From NCBI RefSeq assembly GCF_005843885.1, contig NZ_CP040443.1, positions 434,001 through 498,000 on the forward strand: 64,000 bases of DNA, read 5' to 3'. Source of the stretch: Escherichia sp. E4742. GTDB lineage: Bacteria; Pseudomonadota; Gammaproteobacteria; Enterobacterales; Enterobacteriaceae. This document shows positions 8,831 through 18,632 of this stretch, in pieces (positions within the stretch are counted from its first letter, which is position 1; every line of letters starts with the position of its first letter). The translations under genes and the position numbers were made by a program. The notes beneath the pieces were generated by a model. It was not told the origin of the DNA and did not search any database. It saw only the letters and a list, made by a program, of their open reading frames with translations.

Positions 8831-9928
8831 TCAGGCGCTTTGTGCGAGAGCAAGTTCCTCATCGCGGGTTTCAATACGATCGTCGCCGTTATACAGCCGC
8901 GCATGTTGCAGACCAACGTACAAACGATCGCCACGCTGCGGAGCGTCGTCGCCATGCATCACGACCGTCAGCGGTTCGTTGTACCACCCCAGCGGCTGCA
9001 CGACTAATTGGGTGTAGTGCCCTTTCGGGCTGGCTTCCAGCACCTGGACCGGCAGTGGCGATTCAAGGCTGGTGCGGCGGCTGATATCCACTTCCCACGG
9101 GCGCAAGAAGAGATCCACCGGCCCCTGATACGCAGGCGTATACCCCAGCGGCCAGCGATGTGCGCCAACGTGGAACTGCCCGCCGCGAATGGTTCCCTGC
9201 AGGCGGTTTACTTCGCCCATAAATTCGAGCACAAAACGGGTCGCCGGTTCGCGCCATACCTGATCCGGTTCATCGGCCTGTTCGATATTGCCCTGGCTCA
9301 TCACCACCACGCGGTTGGCGACTTCCATCGCCTCTTCCTGGTCGTGGGTAACGAATACACTGGTGAATTTCAGCTCTTCGTGCAGCTGACGCAGCCAGCG
9401 ACGCAGCTCTTTACGCACCTGCGCATCCAGCGCGCCAAACGGTTCATCGAGCAGCAGAATTTGCGGTTCCACGGCAAGCGCACGCGCCAGCGCCACGCGC
9501 TGTTTCTGCCCGCCGGAAAGCTGGGCCGGATAACGATCCGCCAGATGGGCAAGCTGGACCATCTCCAGCAATTTTGTCACTTTCGCTTTGATCGCCGCGG
9601 CATTTGGCCGCTCGCGACGCGGCAGCACCGTCAGGCCAAAGGCGATATTGTCGAACACCGTCATATGGCGGAACAGCGCATAATGCTGAAACACGAAACC
9701 GACTTTACGATCGCGCGCGTGCAGGCGGCTGACGTCAGTGCCGTGGAAGCGAATATGTCCACTGGTTTGATGCTCCAGCCCGGCAATAATGCGCAGCAGC
9801 GTGGTTTTCCCGGAACCGGACGGCCCCAGCAATGCGACCATCTGACCAGAAGGAATATCCAGTGAGATATCGTTCAGCACCTGGGTGCGACCAAACGACT
9901 TCTTAATATTGGCAATCTCAATGCTCAT
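8831..9928 (-). CDS. cysA: Sulfate/thiosulfate ABC transporter ATPase CysA
   Basis: ATP-binding subunit that powers sulfate and thiosulfate import through CysT-CysW. The 365 residues show Walker A GPSGSGKTT (about 35-43), the Q-loop FVFQHYALF, signature LSGGQKQR, Walker B ILLLDEP with D-loop FGALDAQ, and switch His in FVTHDQEEAM. A C-terminal TOBE-like regulatory domain follows from about residue 240. The start ATG overlaps the end of cysW by 11 bases, indicating translational coupling. Confidence 0.97.
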   Translation of the reverse strand: MSIEIANIKKSFGRTQVLNDISLDIPSGQMVALLGPSGSGKTTLLRIIAGLEHQTSGHIRFHGTDVSRLHARDRKVGFVFQHYALFRHMTVFDNIAFGLTVLPRRERPNAAAIKAKVTKLLEMVQLAHLADRYPAQLSGGQKQRVALARALAVEPQILLLDEPFGALDAQVRKELRRWLRQLHEELKFTSVFVTHDQEEAMEVANRVVVMSQGNIEQADEPDQVWREPATRFVLEFMGEVNRLQGTIRGGQFHVGAHRWPLGYTPAYQGPVDLFLRPWEVDISRRTSLESPLPVQVLEASPKGHYTQLVVQPLGWYNEPLTVVMHGDDAPQRGDRLYVGLQHARLYNGDDRIETRDEELALAQSA

Positions 9929-10793
9929 GATGTTCCTCCTGCTGCGCGCGTTTTTCCTGATTCTCCAGGCGCCACTGCAACATACTCTTTAAAAACAGGG
10001 TGATAATCGCCATCAGCGTCAACAGCGCAGCAGCGGTAAAGGAGCCGACGGTGTTGTAGTCCTGCTCCAGCAATTCAATCTGTAACGGCAGCGAAAGTGT
10101 TTCGCCGCGAATCGAGCCGGAAACCACCGACACCGCGCCAAACTCGCCAATCGCGCGGGCGTTGGTCAGCACCACGCCATAAAGCAGCGCCCAGCGAATA
10201 TTCGGCAATGTGACGCGGCGGAACATCTGCCAGCCGGACGCGCCAAGCAAAATCGCCGCTTCGTCTTCCTGGCTGCCCTGGCTTAACATCACCGGCACCA
10301 GCTCGCGCACCACAAACGGACACGTCACGAAGATGGTGACCAGCACCATTCCCGGCCACGAGAACATAATTTGCAGGTTATGCTCGTCGAGCCAACCGCC
10401 CAGCGGGCCGTTGGAGCCGTAGAACAGCAGATACACCAGGCCTGCGACCACCGGCGACACCGCAAACGGGATGTCCAGCAGCGTCAGCAACAACTGACGC
10501 CCCGGGAAATCAAAACGCGTCACCAGCCAGGCCAGCAGAATGCCGAACACCAGGTTTACCGGCACGGCAATCAGCGCGATCATCACCGTCAGCCAGATGG
10601 CGTGCAGCATGTCCGGGTCAGCCAGATTCTGTAAAACCGGCATCAGCCCTTTGCTGAATGCCTGCACGAAGATGTAAATCATCGGCACCAGCAGGATGAA
10701 CGCCGAAACCAGCATCCCGGTGCCAATCAGAAACCATTTGCCCCAGTTAATCGGGCGCGCGTCATAACGCTTCAATTGGGTAACTTCCGCCAT
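9918..10793 (-). CDS. cysW: Sulfate/thiosulfate ABC transporter permease CysW
   Basis: One of the two membrane subunits of the sulfate/thiosulfate importer, 291 residues with six predicted membrane segments; the first is near residues 20-45. The EAA loop that docks on the ATPase is in EDEAAILLGASGWQMFRRVTLPNIRWAL (about residues 180-205). It starts at ATG within TAATG, overlapping the cysT stop by one base, and its own end overlaps cysA by 11 bases. Confidence 0.96.
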   Translation of the reverse strand: MAEVTQLKRYDARPINWGKWFLIGTGMLVSAFILLVPMIYIFVQAFSKGLMPVLQNLADPDMLHAIWLTVMIALIAVPVNLVFGILLAWLVTRFDFPGRQLLLTLLDIPFAVSPVVAGLVYLLFYGSNGPLGGWLDEHNLQIMFSWPGMVLVTIFVTCPFVVRELVPVMLSQGSQEDEAAILLGASGWQMFRRVTLPNIRWALLYGVVLTNARAIGEFGAVSVVSGSIRGETLSLPLQIELLEQDYNTVGSFTAAALLTLMAIITLFLKSMLQWRLENQEKRAQQEEHHEH

Positions 10794-11626
10794 TAATGAC
10801 CTACCACACGCCGACCAAAGCGACTTTGCAGAGTGTTAATTGAGAACAGCAGCAGCAGGGATGCCGCGAGGATCACCGAAGCGATCGCGCTCGCCGCCGG
10901 GTAATCAAACTCCTGTAAGCGAACAAAAATCATCAGCGACGTCACTTCGGTTTTCCAGGCGATGTTCCCGGCGATAAATATCACCGCGCCAAACTCACCG
11001 AGGCTACGGGTAAACGACAGCGCCACGCCCGCCACCAGCGCCGGAGAAAGCTCCGGCAGCACCACTTTACAGAAACTCTGCCAGCGCGTTGCGCCGAGCG
11101 TTTCTGCCGCTTCTTCATATTCCGGGCCTAACTCTTCCAGCACCGGCTGCACGGTTCGCACCACAAAGGGAATGCTGGTAAACGCCATCGCCACCGCAAT
11201 CCCGAGCCAGGTGTAGGTGACTTTGATATCAAATTTCGCCAGCCACTCGCCGTAAAAACCGTTGACCGAAAACAACGAAGCCAGCGTCAAACCTGCTACC
11301 GCCGTCGGCAGTGCAAACGGCAAATCCATCAGCGCATCAAGCAGCGTGCGTCCCGGAAAGCGATAGCGGGTTAAGATCCACGCCATCAGCAGACCGAAAA
11401 CGCCGTTAAAAATCGATGCGACAAACGCCGACAGCAGCGTTACTTTGTAGGCCGCGACCACCTGCGGGTTGGTGATCACTTCCCAGTACTGCGCCCAGCT
11501 CATCTCAGAAAGCTGCATCACCAGCGCGGAGAGTGGCAGCAGCAAAATCAGGCACACAAACAGCAGACTGGTGCCGAGGCTTAAGGTAAACCCCGGCAGC
11601 ACACGTCTGGAGGCGACGGCAAACAT
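10793..11626 (-). CDS. cysT: Sulfate/thiosulfate ABC transporter permease CysT
   Basis: Partner permease of CysW (also called CysU), 277 residues, six membrane helices. The EAA motif is EEAAETLGATRWQSFCKVVLPEL (about residues 165-190), the coupling site for CysA. Its ATG overlaps the cysP TGA stop by one base (TGATG) and its stop overlaps cysW by one base, so cysP, T and W are probably translated in a chain. Confidence 0.96.
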   Translation of the reverse strand: MFAVASRRVLPGFTLSLGTSLLFVCLILLLPLSALVMQLSEMSWAQYWEVITNPQVVAAYKVTLLSAFVASIFNGVFGLLMAWILTRYRFPGRTLLDALMDLPFALPTAVAGLTLASLFSVNGFYGEWLAKFDIKVTYTWLGIAVAMAFTSIPFVVRTVQPVLEELGPEYEEAAETLGATRWQSFCKVVLPELSPALVAGVALSFTRSLGEFGAVIFIAGNIAWKTEVTSLMIFVRLQEFDYPAASAIASVILAASLLLLFSINTLQSRFGRRVVGH

Positions 11627-12642
11627 CAGTTACGCCCCGCCGCTAACAGCTTGTCTAACTCGCCGCCGCTGGTGAAGTGGGTTTTCATCACTTCCGGCCA
11701 GGAGCCAAATTTGTCTTCCACGCGGAACAATTCGGTCTGCGGGAATTTATCTTTCAGTTTGTCCATGACTTCCGGGTTATTCACGCGATAGTAGTAGTCG
11801 GTGATGATGGCCTGCGCCTGCGGGCTGTAGAGCCAGTTCAGGTAAGCTTTGGCGGCTTTTTCCGTACCGTTGGCCTGCACGTTTTTATCGACCCACGCCA
11901 CCGGGAATTCCGCCAGAATGTTGGTTTTCGGAATCACCACTTCAAAGCCCTGCGCTTCATACTGTTTACGGATGTTGTTCACTTCCGATTCGAAGCTAAT
12001 CAGTACATCGCCCAGACCGCGCTCGGCAAAGGTGGTGGTCGCACCACGACCGCCGGTATCGAACACTTCAACGTTTTTCAGGAACTGAGTCATAAACTGT
12101 TCGGTTTTGGCTTTATCGCCACCGTCAGCTTTATCCGCTGCGCCCCATGCTGCAAGGTAGGTGTAACGCGCGTTACCGGAGGTTTTCGGGTTCGGAAAAA
12201 TCAGCTTCACGTCGGAGCGCACCAGATCGTTCCAGTCGTGGATATTCTTCGGGTTGCCCTTACGCACCAGGAAGCCCATGGTGGAGTAGAACGGCGAGCT
12301 ATTATTCGGCAGGCGCGACTGCCAGTCCGCCGGAATCAGCTTGCCTTTGTCGTGCAGGATTTGTACGTCGGTCACCTGGTTATAAGTGACAACGTCTGCT
12401 TTTAAGCCCTGTAAAATCGCCAGCGCCTGTTTTGATGACCCGGCATGAGATTGTTTAATCGTCAGTTTGTCGCCGCCGTTATCTTTTGCCCATTGTTGCT
12501 CAAACGGCGGATTCAGGGCGGCAAACAGCTCGCGAGAGACGTCATAAGAACTGTTCAGCAGTTCTGTTGCCTGTACATGGCCTGCCAGCAGCAGAGAAGC
12601 AACCAGCGCGAGATATTTCTTTTTCAGTAAGTTAACGGCCAT
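11626..12642 (-). CDS. cysP: Thiosulfate/sulfate-binding periplasmic protein CysP
   Basis: Periplasmic receptor that captures thiosulfate and sulfate for CysTWA. The 338-residue precursor has a signal peptide MAVNLLKKKYLALVASLLLAGHVQA with cleavage before TELLNSSYDVSRELF. Conserved sulfate-site regions include QSHAGSSKQA (about 64-73), FPNPKTSGNARYTYLAAWG and DTGGRGATTTFAERGLGDVLISFESE. It is the first gene of the operon; the 170-bp upstream gap carries its promoter. The paralogue Sbp is encoded elsewhere in E. coli. Confidence 0.97.
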   Translation of the reverse strand: MAVNLLKKKYLALVASLLLAGHVQATELLNSSYDVSRELFAALNPPFEQQWAKDNGGDKLTIKQSHAGSSKQALAILQGLKADVVTYNQVTDVQILHDKGKLIPADWQSRLPNNSSPFYSTMGFLVRKGNPKNIHDWNDLVRSDVKLIFPNPKTSGNARYTYLAAWGAADKADGGDKAKTEQFMTQFLKNVEVFDTGGRGATTTFAERGLGDVLISFESEVNNIRKQYEAQGFEVVIPKTNILAEFPVAWVDKNVQANGTEKAAKAYLNWLYSPQAQAIITDYYYRVNNPEVMDKLKDKFPQTELFRVEDKFGSWPEVMKTHFTSGGELDKLLAAGRN

Positions 12643-12812
12643 TGCGCACCCTTATATATTTAATGACTTTCTAATAGCCATCATATTTATAACGGGCATG
12701 AAAGGAGTAACGGTTTTATATACCGTTTGGTGATTTGGAAGTTGAAAAGGGAATAAGAACCGGGTTCAAAACGAAATCCTCCCCACAAATGCAGGGAGGA
12801 AACAGAGGTGAA
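12643..12812 (-). promoter_or_regulatory. Probable cysP operon promoter region (CysB-activated)
   Basis: AT-rich gap between ucpA and cysP on the minus strand. Promoter-like hexamers TATAAA and TATGAT are visible around 12675-12690, and AAGGGTG lies just before the cysP ATG. Sulfur-limitation control by CysB with N-acetylserine is known for this operon; the exact sites are not resolvable by eye. Confidence 0.45.
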
Positions 12813-13604
12813 TCAGATGCCGACGCTAACCGTCTCCGGCAACGTGCTGCCGCCATCGATCACATTCTGTGTACCGGTTAAATAGCTGGATTCATCGGAT
12901 GCGAGGAAGGCCGCGAGTTCGCCGACTTCCAGCGGATCGGCGAGGCGACGCATCGGGATTGCTTTTGCCATTTCAGTCAGCACCGATTCTGGATCTTCCG
13001 GGTTCGACTGGCGGGCAATACTTTCCGCCATTGGCGTGCGAACGTAGCCCGGACAAATCGCATTTACGCGAATACCAGACTGCGCGTACTCCACCGCCAG
13101 CGATTTAGTCAGGCCAACAATCGCCGCTTTCGTTAAGGCATACGCCGTTTCGCCAGGATCGGCCACCATATCGCCAGTGACCGAAGACATCATCACAATG
13201 CGGCCATCTTTGCGGGCAATCATCTCCGGCAGCACCGCCTTTGTGACGTTCCATACGCCTTTAATATTGATATCAATATGGAAATCGCGATCGTCATCGC
13301 TCATATCGAGGAAACTGCCCAGGCGACAAACGCCTGCGTTATTCACCAGGATATCAATGCGCCCTTCTTTTTCCTTCGCGCGCTTGATAGCAGCGGCTAC
13401 CGACGCCGGGTCACGCACATCGGCGACAACCGCCGTACAGCGATGACCACGACCACACAGTTCGTCCGCCAGCTTTTCGATCTCAGGGGAGATATCCAGC
13501 AAGATTAGGTTCGCGCCATGACGTGCAAAAGTTCTGGCAATTCCTTCGCCAATTCCCTGCAATGCGCCTGTAATCAGTGCTGTCTTGCCCGTGAGTTTAC
13601 CCAT
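12813..13604 (-). CDS. ucpA: SDR-family oxidoreductase UcpA
   Basis: Short-chain dehydrogenase/reductase, 263 residues. The nucleotide-binding motif TGALQGIG is at residues 12-18, NNAG near 88-91, a catalytic Ser near 140 (MMSSVTG), and the YxxxK pair Tyr155/Lys159 in YALTK. The physiological substrate is not established; furfural tolerance in E. coli has been linked to it. The neighbouring cysP promoter is why it was named upstream of cysP. It appears to be its own transcription unit with AAGGAGAGC before the ATG. Confidence 0.93.
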   Translation of the reverse strand: MGKLTGKTALITGALQGIGEGIARTFARHGANLILLDISPEIEKLADELCGRGHRCTAVVADVRDPASVAAAIKRAKEKEGRIDILVNNAGVCRLGSFLDMSDDDRDFHIDINIKGVWNVTKAVLPEMIARKDGRIVMMSSVTGDMVADPGETAYALTKAAIVGLTKSLAVEYAQSGIRVNAICPGYVRTPMAESIARQSNPEDPESVLTEMAKAIPMRRLADPLEVGELAAFLASDESSYLTGTQNVIDGGSTLPETVSVGI

Positions 13605-13732
13605 TTTAATGCTCTCCTTGTTAATACAGAGCGTTACACTCCATTACCTCTGAAAATACAGGATAAACAAAATATTGCTGCGCATCAGCTCACTAATTAA
13701 GGAAAATCTCAATCCAGTTGCTGCTTTATGCA

Positions 13733-14590
13733 TCATTTCAGGCGTTGTGTTAGCTCACTGCTGCGCACAATCATTTTCAATGACTCCACATCATTGAGTT
13801 GCACAAGGCCAACAAACAGTAAATCGGTAACAGAATTTTGCGCCGTGCGGGTGGACATGGACGAGCTACGCCATTCGGTTTCGCCGGAAACGGTATCGAG
13901 CGTGAAATGCGCCAGCCGCCGCAGCGGAGAGTCAGTCAAAGAAGTAATGGCAATCACCGTTGCCCCCTGCTTTCGTGCCGCTTCTGCGCACAAGACAATC
14001 TCTTTTTTACTGCCGCTGTAAGAGATAGCGATTTGTACATCGCCTTTTTTCAACGCCTGGGAAACGGTGGCTTGTACGTGCGTGTCGGCTTCGCAGGCCA
14101 CGCGATAGCCAATTTTCATCAGTTTGAACGACAGATCGCGCCCCACCAGCGCCGATCCGCCCAGGCCCGTTATCTGAATAAATGGCGCTTTACTGATGAC
14201 ATCAATGATTTTTTGCAGCCTCGCGTAATCGAGCAACGCGCAGGTTTGCTCCAGCGCCAGCTCTTTTTCACGATTCAGTTTGCGCGCGATCACCTCCAGC
14301 GAATCATCACTGGTAATCGAACTGTGCAGGTGCAGCGCCGTGGCATTCGTTTTCTCCCGGCTGGCACTGTATTCGCCAATTAACGCCATACGCAATTCAG
14401 TAAACCCTTGCGCGCCGAGTTTCTGAGCAAACTTAACAATACTCGACTGGCTAATACCGAGCTGTTTCGCCATATTTCGTGAAGAAACGGATTTCAGTTC
14501 GCTCACCCTGGCTTGCAGAAAGTCGGCTATCTTTTGCTCATTTTCAGTAAAGTCACTTTCTGCATTGCGTAATTTTGTCAGGTACAGCAT
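13733..14590 (-). CDS. murR: MurNAc-6-P-responsive repressor MurR
   Basis: RpiR-family transcription repressor of murQP, 285 residues. An N-terminal helix-turn-helix (about 20-65, MAKQLGISQSSIVKFAQKLG) binds DNA. A C-terminal SIS domain (about 120-260, ITGLGGSALVGRDLSFKLMKIGYRV and SYSGSKKE) senses MurNAc-6-phosphate. The ATG at 14588-14590 is chosen because it gives the family N-terminus MLYLTK; the frame is open 13 codons upstream. The N-terminal third has several substitutions relative to the K-12 protein I remember. It is divergent from murQ, sharing a 171-bp control region. Confidence 0.95.
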   Translation of the reverse strand: MLYLTKLRNAESDFTENEQKIADFLQARVSELKSVSSRNMAKQLGISQSSIVKFAQKLGAQGFTELRMALIGEYSASREKTNATALHLHSSITSDDSLEVIARKLNREKELALEQTCALLDYARLQKIIDVISKAPFIQITGLGGSALVGRDLSFKLMKIGYRVACEADTHVQATVSQALKKGDVQIAISYSGSKKEIVLCAEAARKQGATVIAITSLTDSPLRRLAHFTLDTVSGETEWRSSSMSTRTAQNSVTDLLFVGLVQLNDVESLKMIVRSSELTQRLK

Positions 14591-14761
14591 CTTCCACTCC
14601 CTCACCACATCCTGCGCGCAGCATAGCACACGGATTTTGCCCTTTGACGCTCTTCACACTCTGTGACTTAAGACTCAATGATTCCTTTAAAACTAGCAAA
14701 TCGAGATATATGATTCCATCAATCTGCAATTATTTGAATATGAATACTAAGGTCACCACTG
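14591..14761. promoter_or_regulatory. murR-murQ divergent control region
   Basis: Gap between divergent murR and murQ, where the MurR operators and murQ promoter must lie. A degenerate CRP-like site TGTGA-N6-ACTCA is at 14662-14677, and a -10-like TATGAT is near 14708. AAGG at 14750 is the murQ ribosome-binding site. MurR repression and CRP dependence are known for murQP; the site calls are tentative. Confidence 0.45.
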
Positions 14762-15658
14762 ATGCAACTTGAAAAGATGATTACCGAAGGCTCGAATGCC
14801 GCCTCGGCTGAAATTGACCGCGTTTCGACGCTGGAAATGTGCCGGATTATCAACGATGAAGATAAAACCGTACCACTCGCCGTTGAACGCGTACTGCCGG
14901 ATATTGCAGCGGCGATCGATGTTATTCACGCCCAGGTGAGCGGCGGCGGCCGTCTGATTTACATCGGTGCGGGGACCTCTGGTCGTCTGGGTATTCTTGA
15001 TGCCAGTGAATGTCCGCCTACCTACGGCGTGAAACCGGGCCTGGTGGTTGGTTTGATTGCTGGCGGCGAATATGCAATTCAGCACGCAGTAGAAGGCGCG
15101 GAAGATAGCCGGGAAGGCGGCGTTAACGATCTGAAAAATATTAATTTAACGGCACAGGATGTGGTGGTCGGTATTGCCGCCAGCGGTCGTACGCCGTATG
15201 TGATTGCCGGACTGGAATACGCCCGCCAGCTCGGTTGCCGCACGGTCGGTATTTCCTGTAATCCGGGAAGCGCGGTTTCCACCACCGCAGAGTTTGCCAT
15301 TACGCCGGTAGTTGGTGCCGAAGTGGTCACTGGTTCTTCGCGAATGAAAGCAGGCACAGCGCAGAAACTGGTGCTCAATATGCTCTCCACCGGGTTGATG
15401 ATTAAGTCAGGCAAAGTGTTCGGCAACCTGATGGTCGATGTGGTCGCCACCAATGAAAAACTGCATGTACGCCAGGTCAATATCGTCAAAAACGCCACCG
15501 GATGTAGCGCTGAGCAAGCGGAAGCGGCATTGGTTGCCTGCGACCGCCACTGTAAAACGGCTATTGTGATGGTGCTGAAAAATCTCGATGCCGCAGAAGC
15601 TAAAAAACGCCTGGATCAACACGGCGGCTTTATTCGCAAAGCTCTGGAAAAGGAATAA
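14762..15658 (+). CDS. murQ: N-acetylmuramic acid 6-phosphate etherase MurQ
   Basis: Cytoplasmic lyase that cleaves the D-lactyl ether of MurNAc-6-P, giving GlcNAc-6-P and lactate, in cell-wall recycling and use of external MurNAc. The 298-residue SIS-domain protein shows IYIGAGTSGRLGILDASECPPTYG (about 60-85), the catalytic Glu region, and GIAASGRTPYV (about 138-148). GCNIEQ-like C-terminal helices end in KALEKE. It is followed by murP after only three bases, so the two are co-transcribed. Confidence 0.97.
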   Translation: MQLEKMITEGSNAASAEIDRVSTLEMCRIINDEDKTVPLAVERVLPDIAAAIDVIHAQVSGGGRLIYIGAGTSGRLGILDASECPPTYGVKPGLVVGLIAGGEYAIQHAVEGAEDSREGGVNDLKNINLTAQDVVVGIAASGRTPYVIAGLEYARQLGCRTVGISCNPGSAVSTTAEFAITPVVGAEVVTGSSRMKAGTAQKLVLNMLSTGLMIKSGKVFGNLMVDVVATNEKLHVRQVNIVKNATGCSAEQAEAALVACDRHCKTAIVMVLKNLDAAEAKKRLDQHGGFIRKALEKE

Positions 15659-15661
15659 CCC

Positions 15662-17086
<1,425 letters not shown>

Positions 17087-17088
17087 TT

Positions 17089-18393
17089 ATGAAACGGACA
17101 ATGCTCTATCTTTCTCTGCTGGCTGTCAGCTGTAGCGTCAGCGCCGCAAAATACCCTGTTCTGACAGAAAGTTCGCCAGAGAAAGCAGGGTTCAATGTCG
17201 AACGGCTTAACCAAATGGATCGCTGGATTAACCAGCAAGTTGATGCCGGTTATCCCGGCGTAAACCTACTGATTATTAAAGATAATCAGATTGTGTATCG
17301 CAAAGCCTGGGGGATGGCGAAAAAGTACGATGGCAGCGTGTTGATGGCGCAGCCTGTAAAAGCCACCACCGAGACGCTGTATGACCTGGCCTCAAACACC
17401 AAGATGTACGCCACAAACTTCGCTCTGCAAAAGCTGATGAGCGAAGGCAAACTGCATCCCGACGATCTGATTGCGAAATATATTCCAGGGTTTGCCGACA
17501 GTCCAAATGACACCATCAAAGGCAAAAACACGCTGCGGATTTCTGATCTGCTGCATCACAGCGGCGGTTTCCCGGCGGACCCACAATACCCGAATAAAGC
17601 GGTCGCGGGCGCGTTATATTCGCAGGATAAAGGCCAGACGCTGGAGATGATCAAGCGCACACCGCTGGAGTATCAGCCCGGCAGCAAACATATCTACAGC
17701 GATGTCGATTATATGCTGCTTGGATTTATCGTCGAGTCAGTTACTGGCCAGCCGCTTGACCGCTATGTTGAAGAGTCGATTTATCGCCCGCTCGGCCTGA
17801 CGCACACGGTGTTTAATCCGCTACTGAAAGGCTTTAAACCGCAGCAAATTGCCGCGACGGAACTGAACGGTAATACCCGCGATGGCGTGATCCACTTTCC
17901 GAATATCCGCACCTCCACTATCTGGGGTCAGGTGCACGATGAAAAAGCGTTCTATTCGATGGGCGGCGTTTCCGGACACGCAGGTTTGTTTTCCAATACC
18001 GGCGATATTGCGGTGTTAATGCAAACGATGCTGAACGGCGGTGGCTATGGTGATGTGAAGCTGTTCAGTGCGGAAACGGTGAAGATGTTCACCACCAGCT
18101 CAAAGGAAGACGCCACTTTTGGCCTTGGCTGGCGCGTGAATGGTAATGCCACCATGACGCCGACGTTTGGCACGCAGGCAAGCCCGCAAACCTACGGTCA
18201 CACTGGCTGGACCGGGACGGTAACCGTTATCGATCCGGTCAATCATATGGCGATTGTGATGTTAAGCAACAAGCCCCATTCGCCAGTTGCCGATCCACAA
18301 AAAAATCCCAATATGTTCGAAAGCGGTCAGTTACCGATTGCAACTTATGGTTGGGTAGTTGATCAGGTGTATGCGGCGTTGAAGCAAAAGTAA
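17089..18393 (+). CDS. yfeW: Penicillin-binding protein PBP4B / DD-carboxypeptidase YfeW
   Basis: Serine beta-lactamase-fold protein annotated as penicillin-binding protein 4B with weak DD-carboxypeptidase activity. The 434-residue precursor starts with a signal sequence MKRTMLYLSLLAVSCSVSAA. The SxxK motif is SNTK (Ser102, Lys105), the YxN-like motif is YSD in HIYSDVDYMLLG, and the HTG triad equivalent is in TYGHTGWTGTV. It lies two bases after murP, so it probably belongs to the murQP operon and acts on peptidoglycan fragments in the periplasm. That role is inferred from context. Confidence 0.92.
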   Translation: MKRTMLYLSLLAVSCSVSAAKYPVLTESSPEKAGFNVERLNQMDRWINQQVDAGYPGVNLLIIKDNQIVYRKAWGMAKKYDGSVLMAQPVKATTETLYDLASNTKMYATNFALQKLMSEGKLHPDDLIAKYIPGFADSPNDTIKGKNTLRISDLLHHSGGFPADPQYPNKAVAGALYSQDKGQTLEMIKRTPLEYQPGSKHIYSDVDYMLLGFIVESVTGQPLDRYVEESIYRPLGLTHTVFNPLLKGFKPQQIAATELNGNTRDGVIHFPNIRTSTIWGQVHDEKAFYSMGGVSGHAGLFSNTGDIAVLMQTMLNGGGYGDVKLFSAETVKMFTTSSKEDATFGLGWRVNGNATMTPTFGTQASPQTYGHTGWTGTVTVIDPVNHMAIVMLSNKPHSPVADPQKNPNMFESGQLPIATYGWVVDQVYAALKQK

Positions 18394-18398
18394 TAAAA

Positions 18399-18428
18399 AG
18401 GCCCGTCAGTTTTGTTACTGGCTGGCCT
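18399..18428. terminator. Terminator-like hairpin, copy 1 (yfeW side)
   Basis: A 30-base imperfect palindrome from AGGCCCGTCAGT to ACTGGCTGGCCT, preceded by AAAAA on the plus strand. Read leftwards from yfeX it ends in a T-tract, so the complete terminator form here serves yfeX. It matches copy 2 (18581-18610) at 25 of 30 bases. Confidence 0.6.
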
Positions 18429-18451
18429 GAGACTGCTGACAAACGCAAAAC

Positions 18452-18551
18452 TGCCTGATGCGCTACGCTTATCAGGCCTACGCCGCCCCTGCAATGTATT
18501 GAATTAGCACGATTTCGTAGGCCGGATAAGACGTTCACGTCGCATCCGGCG
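18452..18551. repeat. REP pair (BIME) between yfeW and yfeX
   Basis: Two REP units in inverted orientation: TGCCTGATGCG...ATCAGGCCTAC (18452-18482) and GTAGGCCGGATAAG...GCATCCGGCG (18517-18551). They lie between convergent genes and between two copies of a terminator-like hairpin. Confidence 0.88.
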
Positions 18552-18580
18552 TGTACAACGCGCACTTTATCAACAATCTG

Positions 18581-18610
18581 AGGCCAGTCAGTAACGCTAC
18601 TGGCTGGCCT
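18581..18610. terminator. Terminator-like hairpin, copy 2 (yfeX side)
   Basis: A 30-base stem-loop from AGGCCAGTCAGT to ACTGGCTGGCCT (one G-T pair), followed by TTTA on the plus strand, so it terminates rightward transcripts from yfeW better than leftward ones. It is the partner of copy 1. Confidence 0.6.
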
Positions 18611-18632
18611 TTAATCATCGAAACAGAAACGC

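Noticed and set aside
9008..9865. 285-codon open frame opposite cysA
   Set aside because: Mirror of a conserved ABC ATPase; no start context and no recognisable domain.
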